Shown here: positions 27,235-36,604 of the stretch, piece by piece
How positions within the stretch are numbered: the stretch's first letter is position 1
How the letters are laid out: every line of letters starts with the position of its first letter
NCBI GenBank assembly: GCA_965263045.1
Contig: CBDHGK010000041.1
Span: 3,720,001 to 3,784,000, forward strand
Reading direction: 5' to 3'
DNA length: 64,000 nucleotides
DNA from: G963664115 sp965263045
Lineage (GTDB): Bacteria > Acidobacteriota > Terriglobia > 20CM-2-55-15
Made by a program: the position numbers and the translations under genes
The notes under the pieces: generated by a model
What the model was told of the DNA's origin: nothing
What the model saw: only the letters and a program-made list of their open reading frames with translations
Database searches by the model: none

Positions 27235-28947
27235 ATGGAAATCGCCAGAGGCATAGCATCGATTGCGATGGTCGCTACGATCGTTGTCACCGGGTTCGGG
27301 ATCGGTGCACACGGACAGGTTCCGGCCCGCGTTCCACTCGACGCGCTTACCGAGGCGGTCGCGCGGGGTGACATCCCGGCGGCACGCGCGGAGCTTGAGG
27401 GAGGCGCCGACCCCAACATCATGCAGGTCGACGGCGCGACAGCGCTTCACTGGGCAATCTATAGGGATGAAGTTGAGATGGTGGATTTACTGCTTCGCTC
27501 CGGCGCCGCAGTCAATGTCTCCAACCGTGAGGGCGTCACGCCGATCGCGATGGCCGCAACTTATGGAAACGCCCCGATTATCAGTGCGCTCCTTGCTTCA
27601 GGGGTGGACCCGTCCTCACCCGGACCCTACGGAGTCACCTCCATCATGCTCGCTGCTCGAAGCGGCAACCCGGTGGCAATCCGCGTGCTCGTCGATGCGG
27701 GGGCGGACGTGAATGCGGCCGAAACAGTTCGAGAGACGACTGCATTGATGTGGGCCGCCCAGCAGGGCCACGAAGGCGCTGTGGCCGTCCTCATCGAGGC
27801 CGGTGCGGACACCGGTATGCGTTCGAGCCGGACCCGCGTTCCCCGGCCCTATCTCGGTGCACCGTTCGATGTTCCAACCGGTGGTGCCGGGGACCTCAGA
27901 CCCCCTCCAGAGCCTGATCCGACTCTCGAAGCCGGCGAGATTCCGCCGACTCCCTCCGCACGACTCCAGGGTGGTGGACTGACCGCATTAGCGTTTGCAG
28001 CCCGAGAGGGCCATATCGAATCGGCGCGCGTCCTCATCGACGCAGGTGGCGCGGACGTGAACCAACCGACCGAGGACGGGTGGAGCCCCCTGCTCGTCGC
28101 CACGCACAACCGGAACTACCGCTTGGCCCACTTCCTCCTCGACCGGGGAGCCGATGTCAACCGTGCCAACATGCACGGCTGGACACCGGTCTATCTGGCA
28201 ACGGACAACCGAAACACAGAAGGGGGCGACTACCCGGTGCCGAAACCGGATATGGATCACCTGGAGTACATCCAGCTTCTTCTGAACCGTGGGGCCAACG
28301 TTGATGCGCAGGTCGCCCACGGGAGATGGGGCAGCCACACGACTCTGACACGCACGATCTTTACCATGCAGTGGTTCTACGAGGAGGGCGCAACGCCCTT
28401 CATTCGCGCAGCCCAGTCCGCCGACTTGCAGTTGATGCGTCTCTTCCTTCAGGCCGGGGCCGATCCCTTGATCCGGACCGACTGGGGCGACACTGCACTG
28501 CTCGCCGCGGCCGGGATCGGCTGGGTCGAAGGTGTGACCCACGAGTGGTCCGGGGCCCAAAGCCTGGAAGTGGTGCAGTTGCTGCTCGATCTCGGTCTGG
28601 ATCCGAATGCGGTCAATCGCGACTTCCGCACACCCCTGATGGGGGCCGCACACAAGGGCAACCCAGAGATCATTCAACTGCTGGTCGAAGCCGGAGCGCG
28701 ACTTGAGACGCGTGACCGGGGCAGCCGGGATACGCACAAAGTCGATCTGTCGGGACATGGCGGCTGGCAGGCGGTGGATTACGCAGAAGGCCTGGTTCGG
28801 GTGGGCGTGCAATCGGCCCTCGTCCACCCCGAGGCGGCGGCCCTGCTGCGCAGGCTGATGGCGGAGGCCGGACTCGATGTCCCGCCACTGGATCGCACCC
28901 TGGGCTATGTCTGCGCCGTCGAAGGCGAACTGTGCCAGAATCCCTAA
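27235..28947 (+). CDS. Exported ankyrin-repeat protein
   Basis: 570 aa from ATG 27235 (MEIARGIASIAMVATIVVTG), with a signal peptide. It carries about nine ankyrin repeats. Clear ones are DGATALHWAIYRDEVEMVDL, EGVTPIAMAATYGNAPIISA, RETTALMWAAQQGHEGAVAV, GGLTALAFAAREGHIESARV and DFRTPLMGAAHKGNPEIIQL. A proline-rich insert sits between repeats 4 and 5. Such secreted ankyrin proteins regularly follow DUF1552 genes and probably scaffold the DUF1592/DUF1552 complex in the periplasm; this is inference from neighbourhood. The last 40 residues include two Cys (YVCAVEGELC) that could form a disulfide. Confidence 0.9.
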   Translation: MEIARGIASIAMVATIVVTGFGIGAHGQVPARVPLDALTEAVARGDIPAARAELEGGADPNIMQVDGATALHWAIYRDEVEMVDLLLRSGAAVNVSNREGVTPIAMAATYGNAPIISALLASGVDPSSPGPYGVTSIMLAARSGNPVAIRVLVDAGADVNAAETVRETTALMWAAQQGHEGAVAVLIEAGADTGMRSSRTRVPRPYLGAPFDVPTGGAGDLRPPPEPDPTLEAGEIPPTPSARLQGGGLTALAFAAREGHIESARVLIDAGGADVNQPTEDGWSPLLVATHNRNYRLAHFLLDRGADVNRANMHGWTPVYLATDNRNTEGGDYPVPKPDMDHLEYIQLLLNRGANVDAQVAHGRWGSHTTLTRTIFTMQWFYEEGATPFIRAAQSADLQLMRLFLQAGADPLIRTDWGDTALLAAAGIGWVEGVTHEWSGAQSLEVVQLLLDLGLDPNAVNRDFRTPLMGAAHKGNPEIIQLLVEAGARLETRDRGSRDTHKVDLSGHGGWQAVDYAEGLVRVGVQSALVHPEAAALLRRLMAEAGLDVPPLDRTLGYVCAVEGELCQNP

Positions 28948-28977
28948 TGCAAAACTTTTGATTCATTTGGAGGAACG

Positions 28978-29436
28978 ATGAAGAAACGAGTGACGTTCGC
29001 AGGTCTCTGCGTCCTGGGTGCAGCAATGGTTGCGGCCGTTCCGGTGGCCACCGCCCAGGGTCCGGCGGCCGAACCCTGCGGACCAAATCTAGGGGAGGAC
29101 ATCAAGAACGTGAGCGACCACTCCCGCTGTTTCGAACTCAGGACGTACACGGTCGGAGAGGGCAGCACGATCGATCAACTGCATGCGCGCTTTCGGGAAC
29201 GTACAACGGCGCTGTTTCGAAGGCACGGTATGACCATTGTCGGCTATTGGCAACCCACGACACAGCCGAACACGCTGATCTACGTGCTGGCATATCCTGA
29301 TCGTGGGGCGCGGGACACGGCATGGGATGCGTTCAGAACCGACCCGGATTGGATCAAGACACGATCCGAAATGCCGGTCAATGTCCAGGTCGAAAGCGTT
29401 TTCATGAGCGCGACCGACTATTCGCCGTTGAAATAG
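28978..29436 (+). CDS. Exported NIPSNAP family protein
   Basis: 152 aa, SD GGAGG at 28971-28975. The signal peptide is KRVTFAGLCVLGAAMVAAVP. The mature ferredoxin-like fold contains CFELRTYTVGEGSTIDQLHA, FRRHGMTIVGYWQPTT, LIYVLAYPDRGARDTAWDAF and the end VFMSATDYSPLK, all typical of NIPSNAP. Two Cys (EPCGPN and SRCFEL) may be bridged after export. It is 30 bp after the ankyrin gene and belongs to the same operon. The role is unknown; NIPSNAP domains bind small hydrophobic or amine ligands in other systems. Confidence 0.9.
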   Translation: MKKRVTFAGLCVLGAAMVAAVPVATAQGPAAEPCGPNLGEDIKNVSDHSRCFELRTYTVGEGSTIDQLHARFRERTTALFRRHGMTIVGYWQPTTQPNTLIYVLAYPDRGARDTAWDAFRTDPDWIKTRSEMPVNVQVESVFMSATDYSPLK

Positions 29437-29620
29437 CGCGCCCTGGTTCATCCCGGTGGTCCGGGATTGAGAGACTGCACCGGATGCCACCGGTCTGGCC
29501 GATGCGCCTATACCCCCTGGAAAGAGATAAACTTGTCGTTCTCTAGCCAGGGGGGCCACCACCCTGCACGCGGTCCCATGCCGCGTTCGCATCAATACGA
29601 ACCCCGCGATTGCTACCGAT

Positions 29621-30859
29621 ATGAACGAACACCAGGCACAACCGGGATTCGGAGAGTTTGTCGCCCTGATGGCGATGATGATGTCCCTGGTTGCACTTGC
29701 CATCGACGCCGCCCTGCCCGCGCTGCCCCAGATCGGCGCCGATCTGGGTGTCCAGCGCGCGAACGACCCACAGTTGGTGGTCTCGCTGCTCTTTCTTGGC
29801 TTTGCCGTGGGTCAACTGCTCTACGGCCCGCTCTCCGACAGCGTCGGCCGCAAGCCTACGGTGTACCTCGGCTTCGGCCTGCCCATGATCGGATGTATCT
29901 GCTCGCTGTTGGCGGCGAGTTTTCCCATGATGCTGGCCGGTCGGTTCCTGCAGGGTATCGGCGTTGCGGGACCCCGCACGATTACCCTGGCATTGGTACG
30001 GGATCGATATGCGGGCAAGACGATGGCCCGGGTGATGTCATTCGTGATGGCCGTGTTTATTCTGGCGCCCGTCGTCGCGCCCGCCCTGGGTCAAGGAATT
30101 CTGATTCTGGCCGGATGGCGCGCCATATTCGGCGCCTATCTCGGCCTCGTGATCGTGGTGTTGATCTGGTTTGCACTGCGCCAGCCGGAAACGCTGGACC
30201 CGGAACGTCGAATTCCATTTACTGCCTCCCGCATCGCTCTGGCAGCGCGCGAAGTTCTGGCCAACCGCACGGCATTCGGATATACGGCCGCGGCCGGTTT
30301 CGTGTTCGGTTCATTCATCGGCTACCTGAACTCCGCACAACAGATTTTCCAGGAGCAGTATGGGCTGGGCCGGCTGTTTCCCCTGTACTTCGGGATAGGC
30401 GCGCTCGCGGTGGGTTGCGCCGCGTTGCTGAACGCAACACTCGTGATGCGTCACGGGATGCGGCCGCTGGTCCTGCGTGCACTGCAAGTCGTGACCGGAC
30501 TTTCCATCGTATTCCTGGCAATCGCATACGGACTGGCCGGTCATCCACCGTTGTGGTTGTTGATGGTCTACCTGCTGGTCGTATTCTTCAGTGCCGGCAT
30601 TCTCTTCGGAAACCTGAATTCCCTGGCCATGGAGCCGCTGGGTCACGTTGCGGGAACCGGGGCCGCTCTGGTGGGATCGCTTTCAACCTTCATTTCACTC
30701 GTGCTGGGAACAGCGGTCGGGCAAAGCTACAACGGAACCGTGCTGCCCCTGGTGGCTGGGTTTGCGCTCTTCGGTGTCGGATCGCTGGCCATCGTGCACT
30801 GGATCGAACGTCAGCCATTAGAACCTGAGAGCGCCACAGCGGTTTCGATCGAAGACTGA
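29621..30859 (+). CDS. Bcr/CflA-type MFS drug-resistance exporter
   Basis: 412 aa, 12 predicted transmembrane helices. The family-typical N-terminus is VALAIDAALPALPQIGADLG. The MFS motif A is YGPLSDSVGRKPTVYLGFGL (G-x-L-x-D-x-x-G-R-K), followed by GRFLQGIGVAGPRTITLALV (motif C region) and NLNSLAMEPLGHVAGTGAAL, diagnostic of the Bcr/CflA subgroup. It is likely a proton-driven exporter at the inner membrane; the substrate cannot be told. The 184-bp gap from the NIPSNAP gene suggests its own promoter. Confidence 0.92.
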   Translation: MNEHQAQPGFGEFVALMAMMMSLVALAIDAALPALPQIGADLGVQRANDPQLVVSLLFLGFAVGQLLYGPLSDSVGRKPTVYLGFGLPMIGCICSLLAASFPMMLAGRFLQGIGVAGPRTITLALVRDRYAGKTMARVMSFVMAVFILAPVVAPALGQGILILAGWRAIFGAYLGLVIVVLIWFALRQPETLDPERRIPFTASRIALAAREVLANRTAFGYTAAAGFVFGSFIGYLNSAQQIFQEQYGLGRLFPLYFGIGALAVGCAALLNATLVMRHGMRPLVLRALQVVTGLSIVFLAIAYGLAGHPPLWLLMVYLLVVFFSAGILFGNLNSLAMEPLGHVAGTGAALVGSLSTFISLVLGTAVGQSYNGTVLPLVAGFALFGVGSLAIVHWIERQPLEPESATAVSIED

Positions 30860-31072
30860 TAGACTAACAAATGTTGAAGAAGCCATCATTGACCTTTTCA
30901 GCATCGTCAACCGAGAATTGTGATTCTCGCTTGGCTCACATTTTCAATGGCTTAGAGCCATCGAAAACGGCGACACATCGTGTGCCGCGCCGCGGGCTGC
31001 CTCAGAGCGACGTTTTTCAACAGCCTGCCTGACGCCATTCAGGGCGCACCCTGCAGTTTCCCGATCGCAGCA

Positions 31073-32581
31073 ATGAAGCACGACCGATCGCATCGCCGGT
31101 TCGTCATTCCAGTAGCTATCGCCTCCCTGCTGGCCCTGGGGCTGTTCGCCTCAGTGTCCCCCGTCCCACCACAAACCTTCGCGACGACACCCTTGATTGT
31201 CTATTTCGATGACGGCCCTTTCCTAACCACAGGCGCCATCCGGGACGATGCTCTGTTTGTGGAACTGACCGGTCTCATACGGCGCATGGCGCTGCCCTAT
31301 ACGGATGCAACGGCTGCAGGAACGTTCACGATTCGCGGTCCTTCCGGCACATTGATCACGACCACTGAAGAAGATACGCTGACGATCGGCGGGCGGACGC
31401 TTCAACTGGAGCGGCCTCCATTCCGTGATGATGGCCGGTGGTATGTGCCAGTCGAGTTCCTGACCTCAGGTCTGGCGGAGATCACGGCCGTGGACTTCCG
31501 GTACGCCTCAGGTACTTCACGCATATTTGCGGGCACGCTCCGAGCCCCACCCTTGGCCATCAGCGCAGTCGGAAACCAGGGCGAAACACGGCTGACCCTT
31601 CGCTCCGGCGTCAGCATAAATGTTCGGGTGCAGCAGATTCCCGAAGAAAACCGGGTGATCCTGGCAATCGATCACGCACCCTTCAATCCAAACACAGAGA
31701 CGCTGGATTACCGCGACGGCTCGATTCGCTCCGTACAGTTTGACGATGCTGACGGGCGTTCGAAGATCCTCGTCGAAACAACCCCGCAGGTTGCCAGCGT
31801 CCGACTGACACCCACGGAAGGGAACCGCACATTTTATGTGGATTTCGTACCCGAAAGCGCCCCGGCGGAACCCGTGGACCCAGTGCCGGCTCCGGATCCC
31901 GAGAGCCTGACCCAGGCCGGTGGCCTGCGGGTGATCGTCATCGATCCGGGTCACGGGGGCCTCGATAGCGGCACGCAGACAAGCGGTACCCTTGAAAAGG
32001 ATCTGACCCTCGCCCTGGCCCGTCGCGTTCGCGCCGGACTCCAGACCCGTTTCGATACCACCGTCATTCTCACCCGGGACTCGGATATTGAATTGAGCGG
32101 CGAAGCCCGTTCTGCCATTGCCAACAACAATGCCGCCGATCTGCTGATCAGCCTCCATATCGGATATTCTCTGGACCCCACCGAGACCGGTGCGTCGCTG
32201 TTTGTCATGAAGGAAACATTCTCATCCGGTATCGGCGGCAGCGACGACGGCCGTGACACCGACGATGCCCTGTTTGAGGAAACGCTGTTCAAACCCTGGT
32301 ACAGCGCCTACGAACTCAATCTTTCCGGCAGCCGGGCACTGGGAGAAATTCTTCGGAGAAGGCTGGCAGCCACATCTCCCGGTTGGCCGTTTCTGCTCCG
32401 GGAAGCCCCGCTCAGTATTCTGACGAGCGCAGCCATGCCGGCGGTACTGATCGAGCTGGGTAATGCGAATAACCCGGCCAATCTTCAGGCCCTCAGTAAC
32501 GCCGCTTTCCAAGATCGTCTGATCGATGCGATCGTAGGGTCCGTCACCGAGTTCGGCGCCTCCCAGGGCGGAGGTGCTTGA
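31073..32581 (+). CDS. N-acetylmuramoyl-L-alanine amidase (AmiC-like)
   Basis: 502 aa from ATG 31073. An N-terminal signal/anchor (FVIPVAIASLLALGLFASV) comes first. A copper-amine-oxidase-N-like module and an AMIN-like beta domain occupy residues about 40-270. The zinc amidase_3 domain follows from GGLRVIVIDPGHGGLDSGTQ (first His ligand), LEKDLTLALARRVRAGL (Glu ligand), LLISLHIGYS (second His) to AVLIELGNANNPANLQALSN (catalytic Glu). It cleaves septal peptidoglycan peptides in the periplasm. It is the first gene of a tight operon with GerMN and RNase PH-RdgB genes, an order I associate with Acidobacteriota. Confidence 0.93.
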   Translation: MKHDRSHRRFVIPVAIASLLALGLFASVSPVPPQTFATTPLIVYFDDGPFLTTGAIRDDALFVELTGLIRRMALPYTDATAAGTFTIRGPSGTLITTTEEDTLTIGGRTLQLERPPFRDDGRWYVPVEFLTSGLAEITAVDFRYASGTSRIFAGTLRAPPLAISAVGNQGETRLTLRSGVSINVRVQQIPEENRVILAIDHAPFNPNTETLDYRDGSIRSVQFDDADGRSKILVETTPQVASVRLTPTEGNRTFYVDFVPESAPAEPVDPVPAPDPESLTQAGGLRVIVIDPGHGGLDSGTQTSGTLEKDLTLALARRVRAGLQTRFDTTVILTRDSDIELSGEARSAIANNNAADLLISLHIGYSLDPTETGASLFVMKETFSSGIGGSDDGRDTDDALFEETLFKPWYSAYELNLSGSRALGEILRRRLAATSPGWPFLLREAPLSILTSAAMPAVLIELGNANNPANLQALSNAAFQDRLIDAIVGSVTEFGASQGGGA

Positions 32582-33241
32582 ATGACACGCGGCCTTGCGA
32601 TCAGTCTCCTTCTGACGGTCCTCGTCGCCGGCTTGTCCACGCTTTACTTCGTCAATCTTGCCGGCAGCCTGCGACCGGGATCGGAATCGCCAATAGATCC
32701 GGTGTTCGAAGAACCCGTCGAGCCCCTCTACCTGCCCGACGATCCGGCGATCGAAGCAAGGCTGTTCTTCCCGGGCAACAACAACGACGTGTTGCTGCGC
32801 GCCCGGGACGTTACGATCTTCGCTTCGGTGGAAATAGAAAACCGCATCCGACAGATTATTGATCAGTTGATCCAGGGTGCGGACGACCCGGATCTCTTCG
32901 CGACGCTGCCTCCAGACACCCGGCTCAACGAAGTGTTTGTAGCTGATAGTGGAATCGTGTATCTGGACTTCAACAGTGCGATCTCGGACAACCATCCCGG
33001 CGGTGTGCTTCCCGAGCAGTCGACGGTATACTCGATTGTCAATTCGCTCATCTACAACCTCGAAGCAATCGACCGTGTGAAGATTCTGATTGGTGGCACC
33101 GAAAAAGAGACCCTGGCCGGACACTGCCTGCTTCTGCTACCGTTGGAAATGGATCTTTCGATCAGCGATATGGCACTCGGCGCCGACCTTTCCACAAATT
33201 CCCAGCTGGATTCATTGATAGAGATTGCCGATGAGAATTGA
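32582..33241 (+). CDS. GerMN domain membrane-anchored protein
   Basis: 219 aa, starting on the base after the amidase stop. An N-terminal anchor (ISLLLTVLVAGLSTLYFVNL) is followed by one GerMN (SpoIIQ/GerM) domain. Features are IEARLFFPGNNNDVLLRARD, IRQIIDQLIQGADDPDLFAT, LPPDTRLNEVFVADSGIVYL and DFNSAI, then VYSIVNSLIYNLEAIDRVKI. In Firmicutes GerM acts in spore envelope morphogenesis; in non-sporulating bacteria the domain accompanies amidases and probably helps place or regulate them. Confidence 0.92.
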   Translation: MTRGLAISLLLTVLVAGLSTLYFVNLAGSLRPGSESPIDPVFEEPVEPLYLPDDPAIEARLFFPGNNNDVLLRARDVTIFASVEIENRIRQIIDQLIQGADDPDLFATLPPDTRLNEVFVADSGIVYLDFNSAISDNHPGGVLPEQSTVYSIVNSLIYNLEAIDRVKILIGGTEKETLAGHCLLLLPLEMDLSISDMALGADLSTNSQLDSLIEIADEN

Positions 33242-34538
33242 CGGCCGAAACTCGCGTGACCTCCGTTCCGTTCAGATCACCCCGGATTTCATTCCCCACG
33301 CCGAAGGTTCCGTATTGATCGAAGTGGGACGGACCCGTGTCATCTGTACGGCAAGCGTCGAGGAGTCGGTGCCGGCTTTTATGCGAGGCAACAACAAAGG
33401 ATGGATCACCGCAGAATACTCGATGTTGCCCCGCGCAACCGAGAGCCGAACGCCGCGGGAGGCTTCGCTGGGCCGAAAATCAGGTCGGACCCAGGAGATC
33501 CAGCGCCTCATTGGTCGGTCGCTTCGGACCGCCGCCAACATGGACTTGCTGGGAGAACGGACAATCTGGGTGGACTGTGACGTGATCGAAGCCGACGGAG
33601 GAACGCGAACCGCTGCGATCACGGGCGCTTTCGTCGCCATGGTCCAGGCCATGGACAAACTGGTCGACACGGGAGTACTGAACACCGTACCCATCCGCTC
33701 CAACCTCGCCGCCGTCAGCGTAGGAATCATTGCAGGAGTCCCGATGCTGGACCTGAACTACGCTGAAGACTCCAGCGCCGATGTCGATTTCAACGTCGTG
33801 ATGACGGATCAACGGGAATTCGTGGAGCTGCAGGGAACCGCGGAGCGGCAACCATTCTCCAGAGCCCTTCTGGACTCACTTCTCGATCTGGCGGAATCCG
33901 GAATAGAACAACTTAATAGACGCACAGCAGCACGCACTGGATGCATTGCGCAAGCGGTGAGATCTCTCGTCGTTGCCAGCAAGAATCGGGGCAAAGCGAA
34001 AGAGATCGCAATCGTTCTCAGATCCCTTCCGGACTGGAAAGTCGAAATGCTGCCCGAAGGCATCCCCGATATCGACGAAACCGGAGCAACATTCATCGAA
34101 AATGCGGTTTTGAAGGCCGAGTACTACAGCCGCGCAATCGACAGCATGTGCGTGGCCGACGATTCCGGTTTGGTCGTCGATGCACTCGGAGGTCGACCCG
34201 GAATCTATTCGGCCCGATACGCGTCCACCGATGATGCGCGGAACCAGAGGCTGCTGGAAGAATTGAAAGACATCCCGATGGGCCGGCGTGACGCGCGCTT
34301 CGTCTGCGCCCTGGCCGTGGCGCGAGATGGACATTCGAACTGGTCAGTAGAGGCGCATGTCGAAGATCAGATCGCGCCCGGGCTTGCCGGCGAGTACGGA
34401 TTTGGCTATGACCCGCTGTTCTGGGTACCGGAATTCGAGGCAACCACGGGCCAGCTCTTGCCTGAAATTAAAAACCAGATCAGTCACCGAGGGCTGGCGC
34501 TTCGGCGTCTCGAGGAGTATCTCGGAGCCCTCGTGTGA
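33231..34538 (+). CDS. RNase PH - RdgB (ITPase) fusion protein
   Basis: 435 aa from ATG 33231, overlapping the GerMN stop by 11 nt. Residues 1 to about 237 are RNase PH: MRIDGRNSRDLRSVQITPDF, ASVEESVPAFMRGNNKGWIT, RTQEIQRLIGRSLRTAANMD, VDCDVIEADGGTRTAAITGA and LDLNYAEDSSADVDFNVVMT (metal-binding Asp pair). Residues from about 242 are the non-canonical purine NTP pyrophosphatase: VVASKNRGKAKEI, CVADDSGLVVDALGGRPGIY, GFGYDPLFWVPE and KNQISHRGLALRRLEEYL. The two activities (tRNA 3' trimming and ITP/XTP removal) are usually encoded by adjacent separate genes. Here a short linker (about 237-242) joins them without a stop. Confidence 0.95.
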   Translation: MRIDGRNSRDLRSVQITPDFIPHAEGSVLIEVGRTRVICTASVEESVPAFMRGNNKGWITAEYSMLPRATESRTPREASLGRKSGRTQEIQRLIGRSLRTAANMDLLGERTIWVDCDVIEADGGTRTAAITGAFVAMVQAMDKLVDTGVLNTVPIRSNLAAVSVGIIAGVPMLDLNYAEDSSADVDFNVVMTDQREFVELQGTAERQPFSRALLDSLLDLAESGIEQLNRRTAARTGCIAQAVRSLVVASKNRGKAKEIAIVLRSLPDWKVEMLPEGIPDIDETGATFIENAVLKAEYYSRAIDSMCVADDSGLVVDALGGRPGIYSARYASTDDARNQRLLEELKDIPMGRRDARFVCALAVARDGHSNWSVEAHVEDQIAPGLAGEYGFGYDPLFWVPEFEATTGQLLPEIKNQISHRGLALRRLEEYLGALV

Positions 34539-34652
34539 TTTTTTACATTCCTTCCGCCCTAACAATTGCTAACGTAGTAGACGTCGGGACGTTCTAAGGA
34601 GAATGGTCGAGGAACTGAGAGAGAAACTGACGCAACCTTCAGGAGGCCGGCG

Positions 34653-35291
34653 ATGGTGACTTCAGTGTTGATGTTTTTGACGCTTCTGGGTCCGATGCAA
34701 CAGGGCCCACGAGAGCTTAAGGTCCCGGACGAGTCCCAGATCAAACCACCATTGGTCGTAGCCGAAGGCACTGTTATTCCAGTGAGCCTGATTAACGAGA
34801 TTTCCACCAGGAATGCCGAAGCGGGCAACGGAATCTACGCCGAGACCATTTTCCCGGTCACCGCCGGAAACGAAATCGTGATCCCGGTGGGTAGCTATGT
34901 CCGCGGCCGAATCGTCAATGCCACGCGTCCAGGAAGGGTGTCGGGCAAGGCCGAACTGACGATCAACTTCCATACCCTCATCCTTCCCAGCGGTTTGACC
35001 CTGGCGATCTTCGGGAGCCTGGGTGGCGTCGGCGGCGTTGCCGAGCGCAATGGAGAGGCGACGGTCACCGGTGACTCTTCAAAGGGCGAAGACGTGACCA
35101 CGGTGGCCCAGACCGCCGGCACGGGCGCCGTCATCGGAGCCATCGGAGGCGGAGCCAAAGGCGTGGCCATCGGAGGCGGAGCCGGCGCGGCCGCCGGTAT
35201 TGCCCAGGTTCTGCTGGGCCGGGGTGAAGATCTGACCCTGCCCCGGGGAACGACAATCGAAGTGGTCCTCGACCGTCCGCTGGAGCCATAA
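34653..35291 (+). CDS. Exported alanine/glycine-rich protein, possible glycine zipper
   Basis: 212 aa from ATG 34653, with SD-like AGGAGG at 34641-34646. The start MVTSVLMFLTLLGPMQQ is weakly signal-like. A beta-rich TrbI/VirB10-like middle part is GTVIPVSLINEISTRNAEAG, GNEIVIPVGSYVRGRIVNAT and LTINFHTLILPSGLTLAI. A glycine/alanine-rich segment follows (TGAVIGAIGGGAKGVAIGGG and AGAAAGIAQVLLGRG), then LTLPRGTTIEVVLDRPL. It may insert in the outer membrane or form an oligomeric pore-like assembly. No exact family is recognised. Confidence 0.7.
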   Translation: MVTSVLMFLTLLGPMQQGPRELKVPDESQIKPPLVVAEGTVIPVSLINEISTRNAEAGNGIYAETIFPVTAGNEIVIPVGSYVRGRIVNATRPGRVSGKAELTINFHTLILPSGLTLAIFGSLGGVGGVAERNGEATVTGDSSKGEDVTTVAQTAGTGAVIGAIGGGAKGVAIGGGAGAAAGIAQVLLGRGEDLTLPRGTTIEVVLDRPLEP

Positions 35292-35440
35292 TAGATAACG
35301 TCCGGAGACCCTGTTTGCTGATCGCTTGAGAGTCTTCTTCCTCGTCAGAACGACGGCATCAGTTCCCCGTCAGGGAATCCCCCTTTGCAACCCTTCCCGC
35401 TTTCCTTTACCTTTAACGGACACGGCCCGCGGGGCCGCCA

Positions 35441-35515
35441 CGGGGCGTAGCGTAGTCTGGTTAGCGCGCCTGCTTTGGGAGCAGGAGGCCGGGAGTTCGA
35501 ATCTCCCCGCCCCGA
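35441..35515 (+). tRNA. tRNA-Pro (anticodon UGG)
   Basis: Complete cloverleaf: acceptor CGGGGCG pairs with CGCCCCG, anticodon arm CCTGC-TTTGGGA-GCAGG with anticodon TGG, T arm GGGAG-TTCGAAT-CTCCC, discriminator A. CCA is not encoded. A palindrome, CGGCCC-GCG-GGGCCG (35423-35437), lies directly upstream. The last 42 bases are duplicated at 40362-40403, marking this tRNA as the attachment site of an island. Confidence 0.97.
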
Positions 35516-35534
35516 CTTTTAGAATCAATACTAT

Positions 35535-35561
35535 AGGCAGGTCCAAGCGGCCTGCCTTTTT
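35535..35561 (+). terminator. Rho-independent terminator after tRNA-Pro
   Basis: AGGCAGG (35535-35541), a 9-nt loop, CCTGCCT (35551-35557) and a run of T. It is 20 bp after the tRNA and therefore on the island side of the attachment repeat. Confidence 0.85.
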
Positions 35562-36494
35562 CTATGTCCACACAGATGTCCACACAGCGGAGGGTTTATC
35601 CCAGTTTCAGCCCCTGTCGCTCTTCGGTCTGTCCAGCCGCCGAGGGGCTGTTTCAACAAAACGTAAGCTCGCCCGCACCGAACCTGGCCCCCGACTTAAC
35701 CGGATCGCTCCGATCCGCGCAAGCCGCCAGTCCCCGCCTTATTGTCCGCCTGGCCGACTGCGATTGGTTATTCGATTGAAGGCTCTGTGAGGTTTGCAAA
35801 AAAATGAGGCAAAACTCGGCATGTGAAAACTTGCACATTGGCGCTGACGCGACTGACGCGGCTGACGGTCTGTTTGTAACTATTGCTACTTACTCTCTAA
35901 TCCCCTTTCTCTGAACAGAGTAAGTAATGAATCCATCGTCAGCCATGTCAGGCGTGCCAAGGCTCCAGCTCGACTCGATGATCTGCCGGTAGGGTTCGCA
36001 GGAATTGGCTGAGGAAGGCATCGTGGTGGACTCATATGATGCTGGAACCGGCGAATGGCCCGACGTGTAAGCAGCCGTTGACAGAGAAAACGTTGGTTGA
36101 GCTGCGCTGATTGTCAAAGCAGGATCAGCCTCTCCTGCTAGAACCCACTTCCCACCTATAAGCGCACGTTGTGCACTGACCCCGCTCGTGGCCTTCACGC
36201 GCCGCACATCGTTTGTCCTGGCAGCCACAGCGTTCGGGACCGGTTCGTGAGCTGACCCACACGAGATCAGCTCGGATGCGGTCGAATTCAGGGTAGGCGC
36301 GAGGCATGGGGACGAGTATATCTCCATCAACTGGGAAGCTGACCTGTCATGAATCGATGCCCGGCCGTGGTACTGCAGTCATAGGAGTCACGGCGTTCCT
36401 ATTTCACTCTATTTCTACATACAGACTCAGAACCCGACATATAGCCTGGATAGAGAAGGGGTGACTGGGCTGGTAGGCATGACCGGGATCAGCG
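35562..36494. other. Left part of island, no gene recognised
   Basis: A minus-strand frame (35890-36330, 146 aa) exists, ending CEPYRQIIESSWSLGTPDMA... It has no domain I can name and a Ser/Thr/Ala-rich composition, so I do not call it. No integrase-like motif was found on either strand. Confidence 0.4.
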
Positions 36495-36601
36495 GCGCAT
36501 AAGCGGAACAAGCACCGGCTGACGAGTACCCCAGCGCTGCCAGCGTCGGACTATGGGTGTTATGTTAATCCGTGCGCGGCCACAGGCCGTCGCGCGAAGT
36601 C
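36495..36601. repeat. Left copy of a diverged 107-bp palindromic direct repeat (attC-like)
   Basis: Aligns without gaps to 39249-39355 at roughly 73% identity. It has outer inverted motifs CATAA (about 36498) and TTATG (about 36559-36564). Inside is an imperfect palindrome around CAGCGCTG, and it is followed by a second hairpin, GCGCGGCC-ACA-GGCCGTCGCGC. Together with its partner it brackets the AT-rich cargo. Confidence 0.6.
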
Positions 36602-36604
36602 ATG

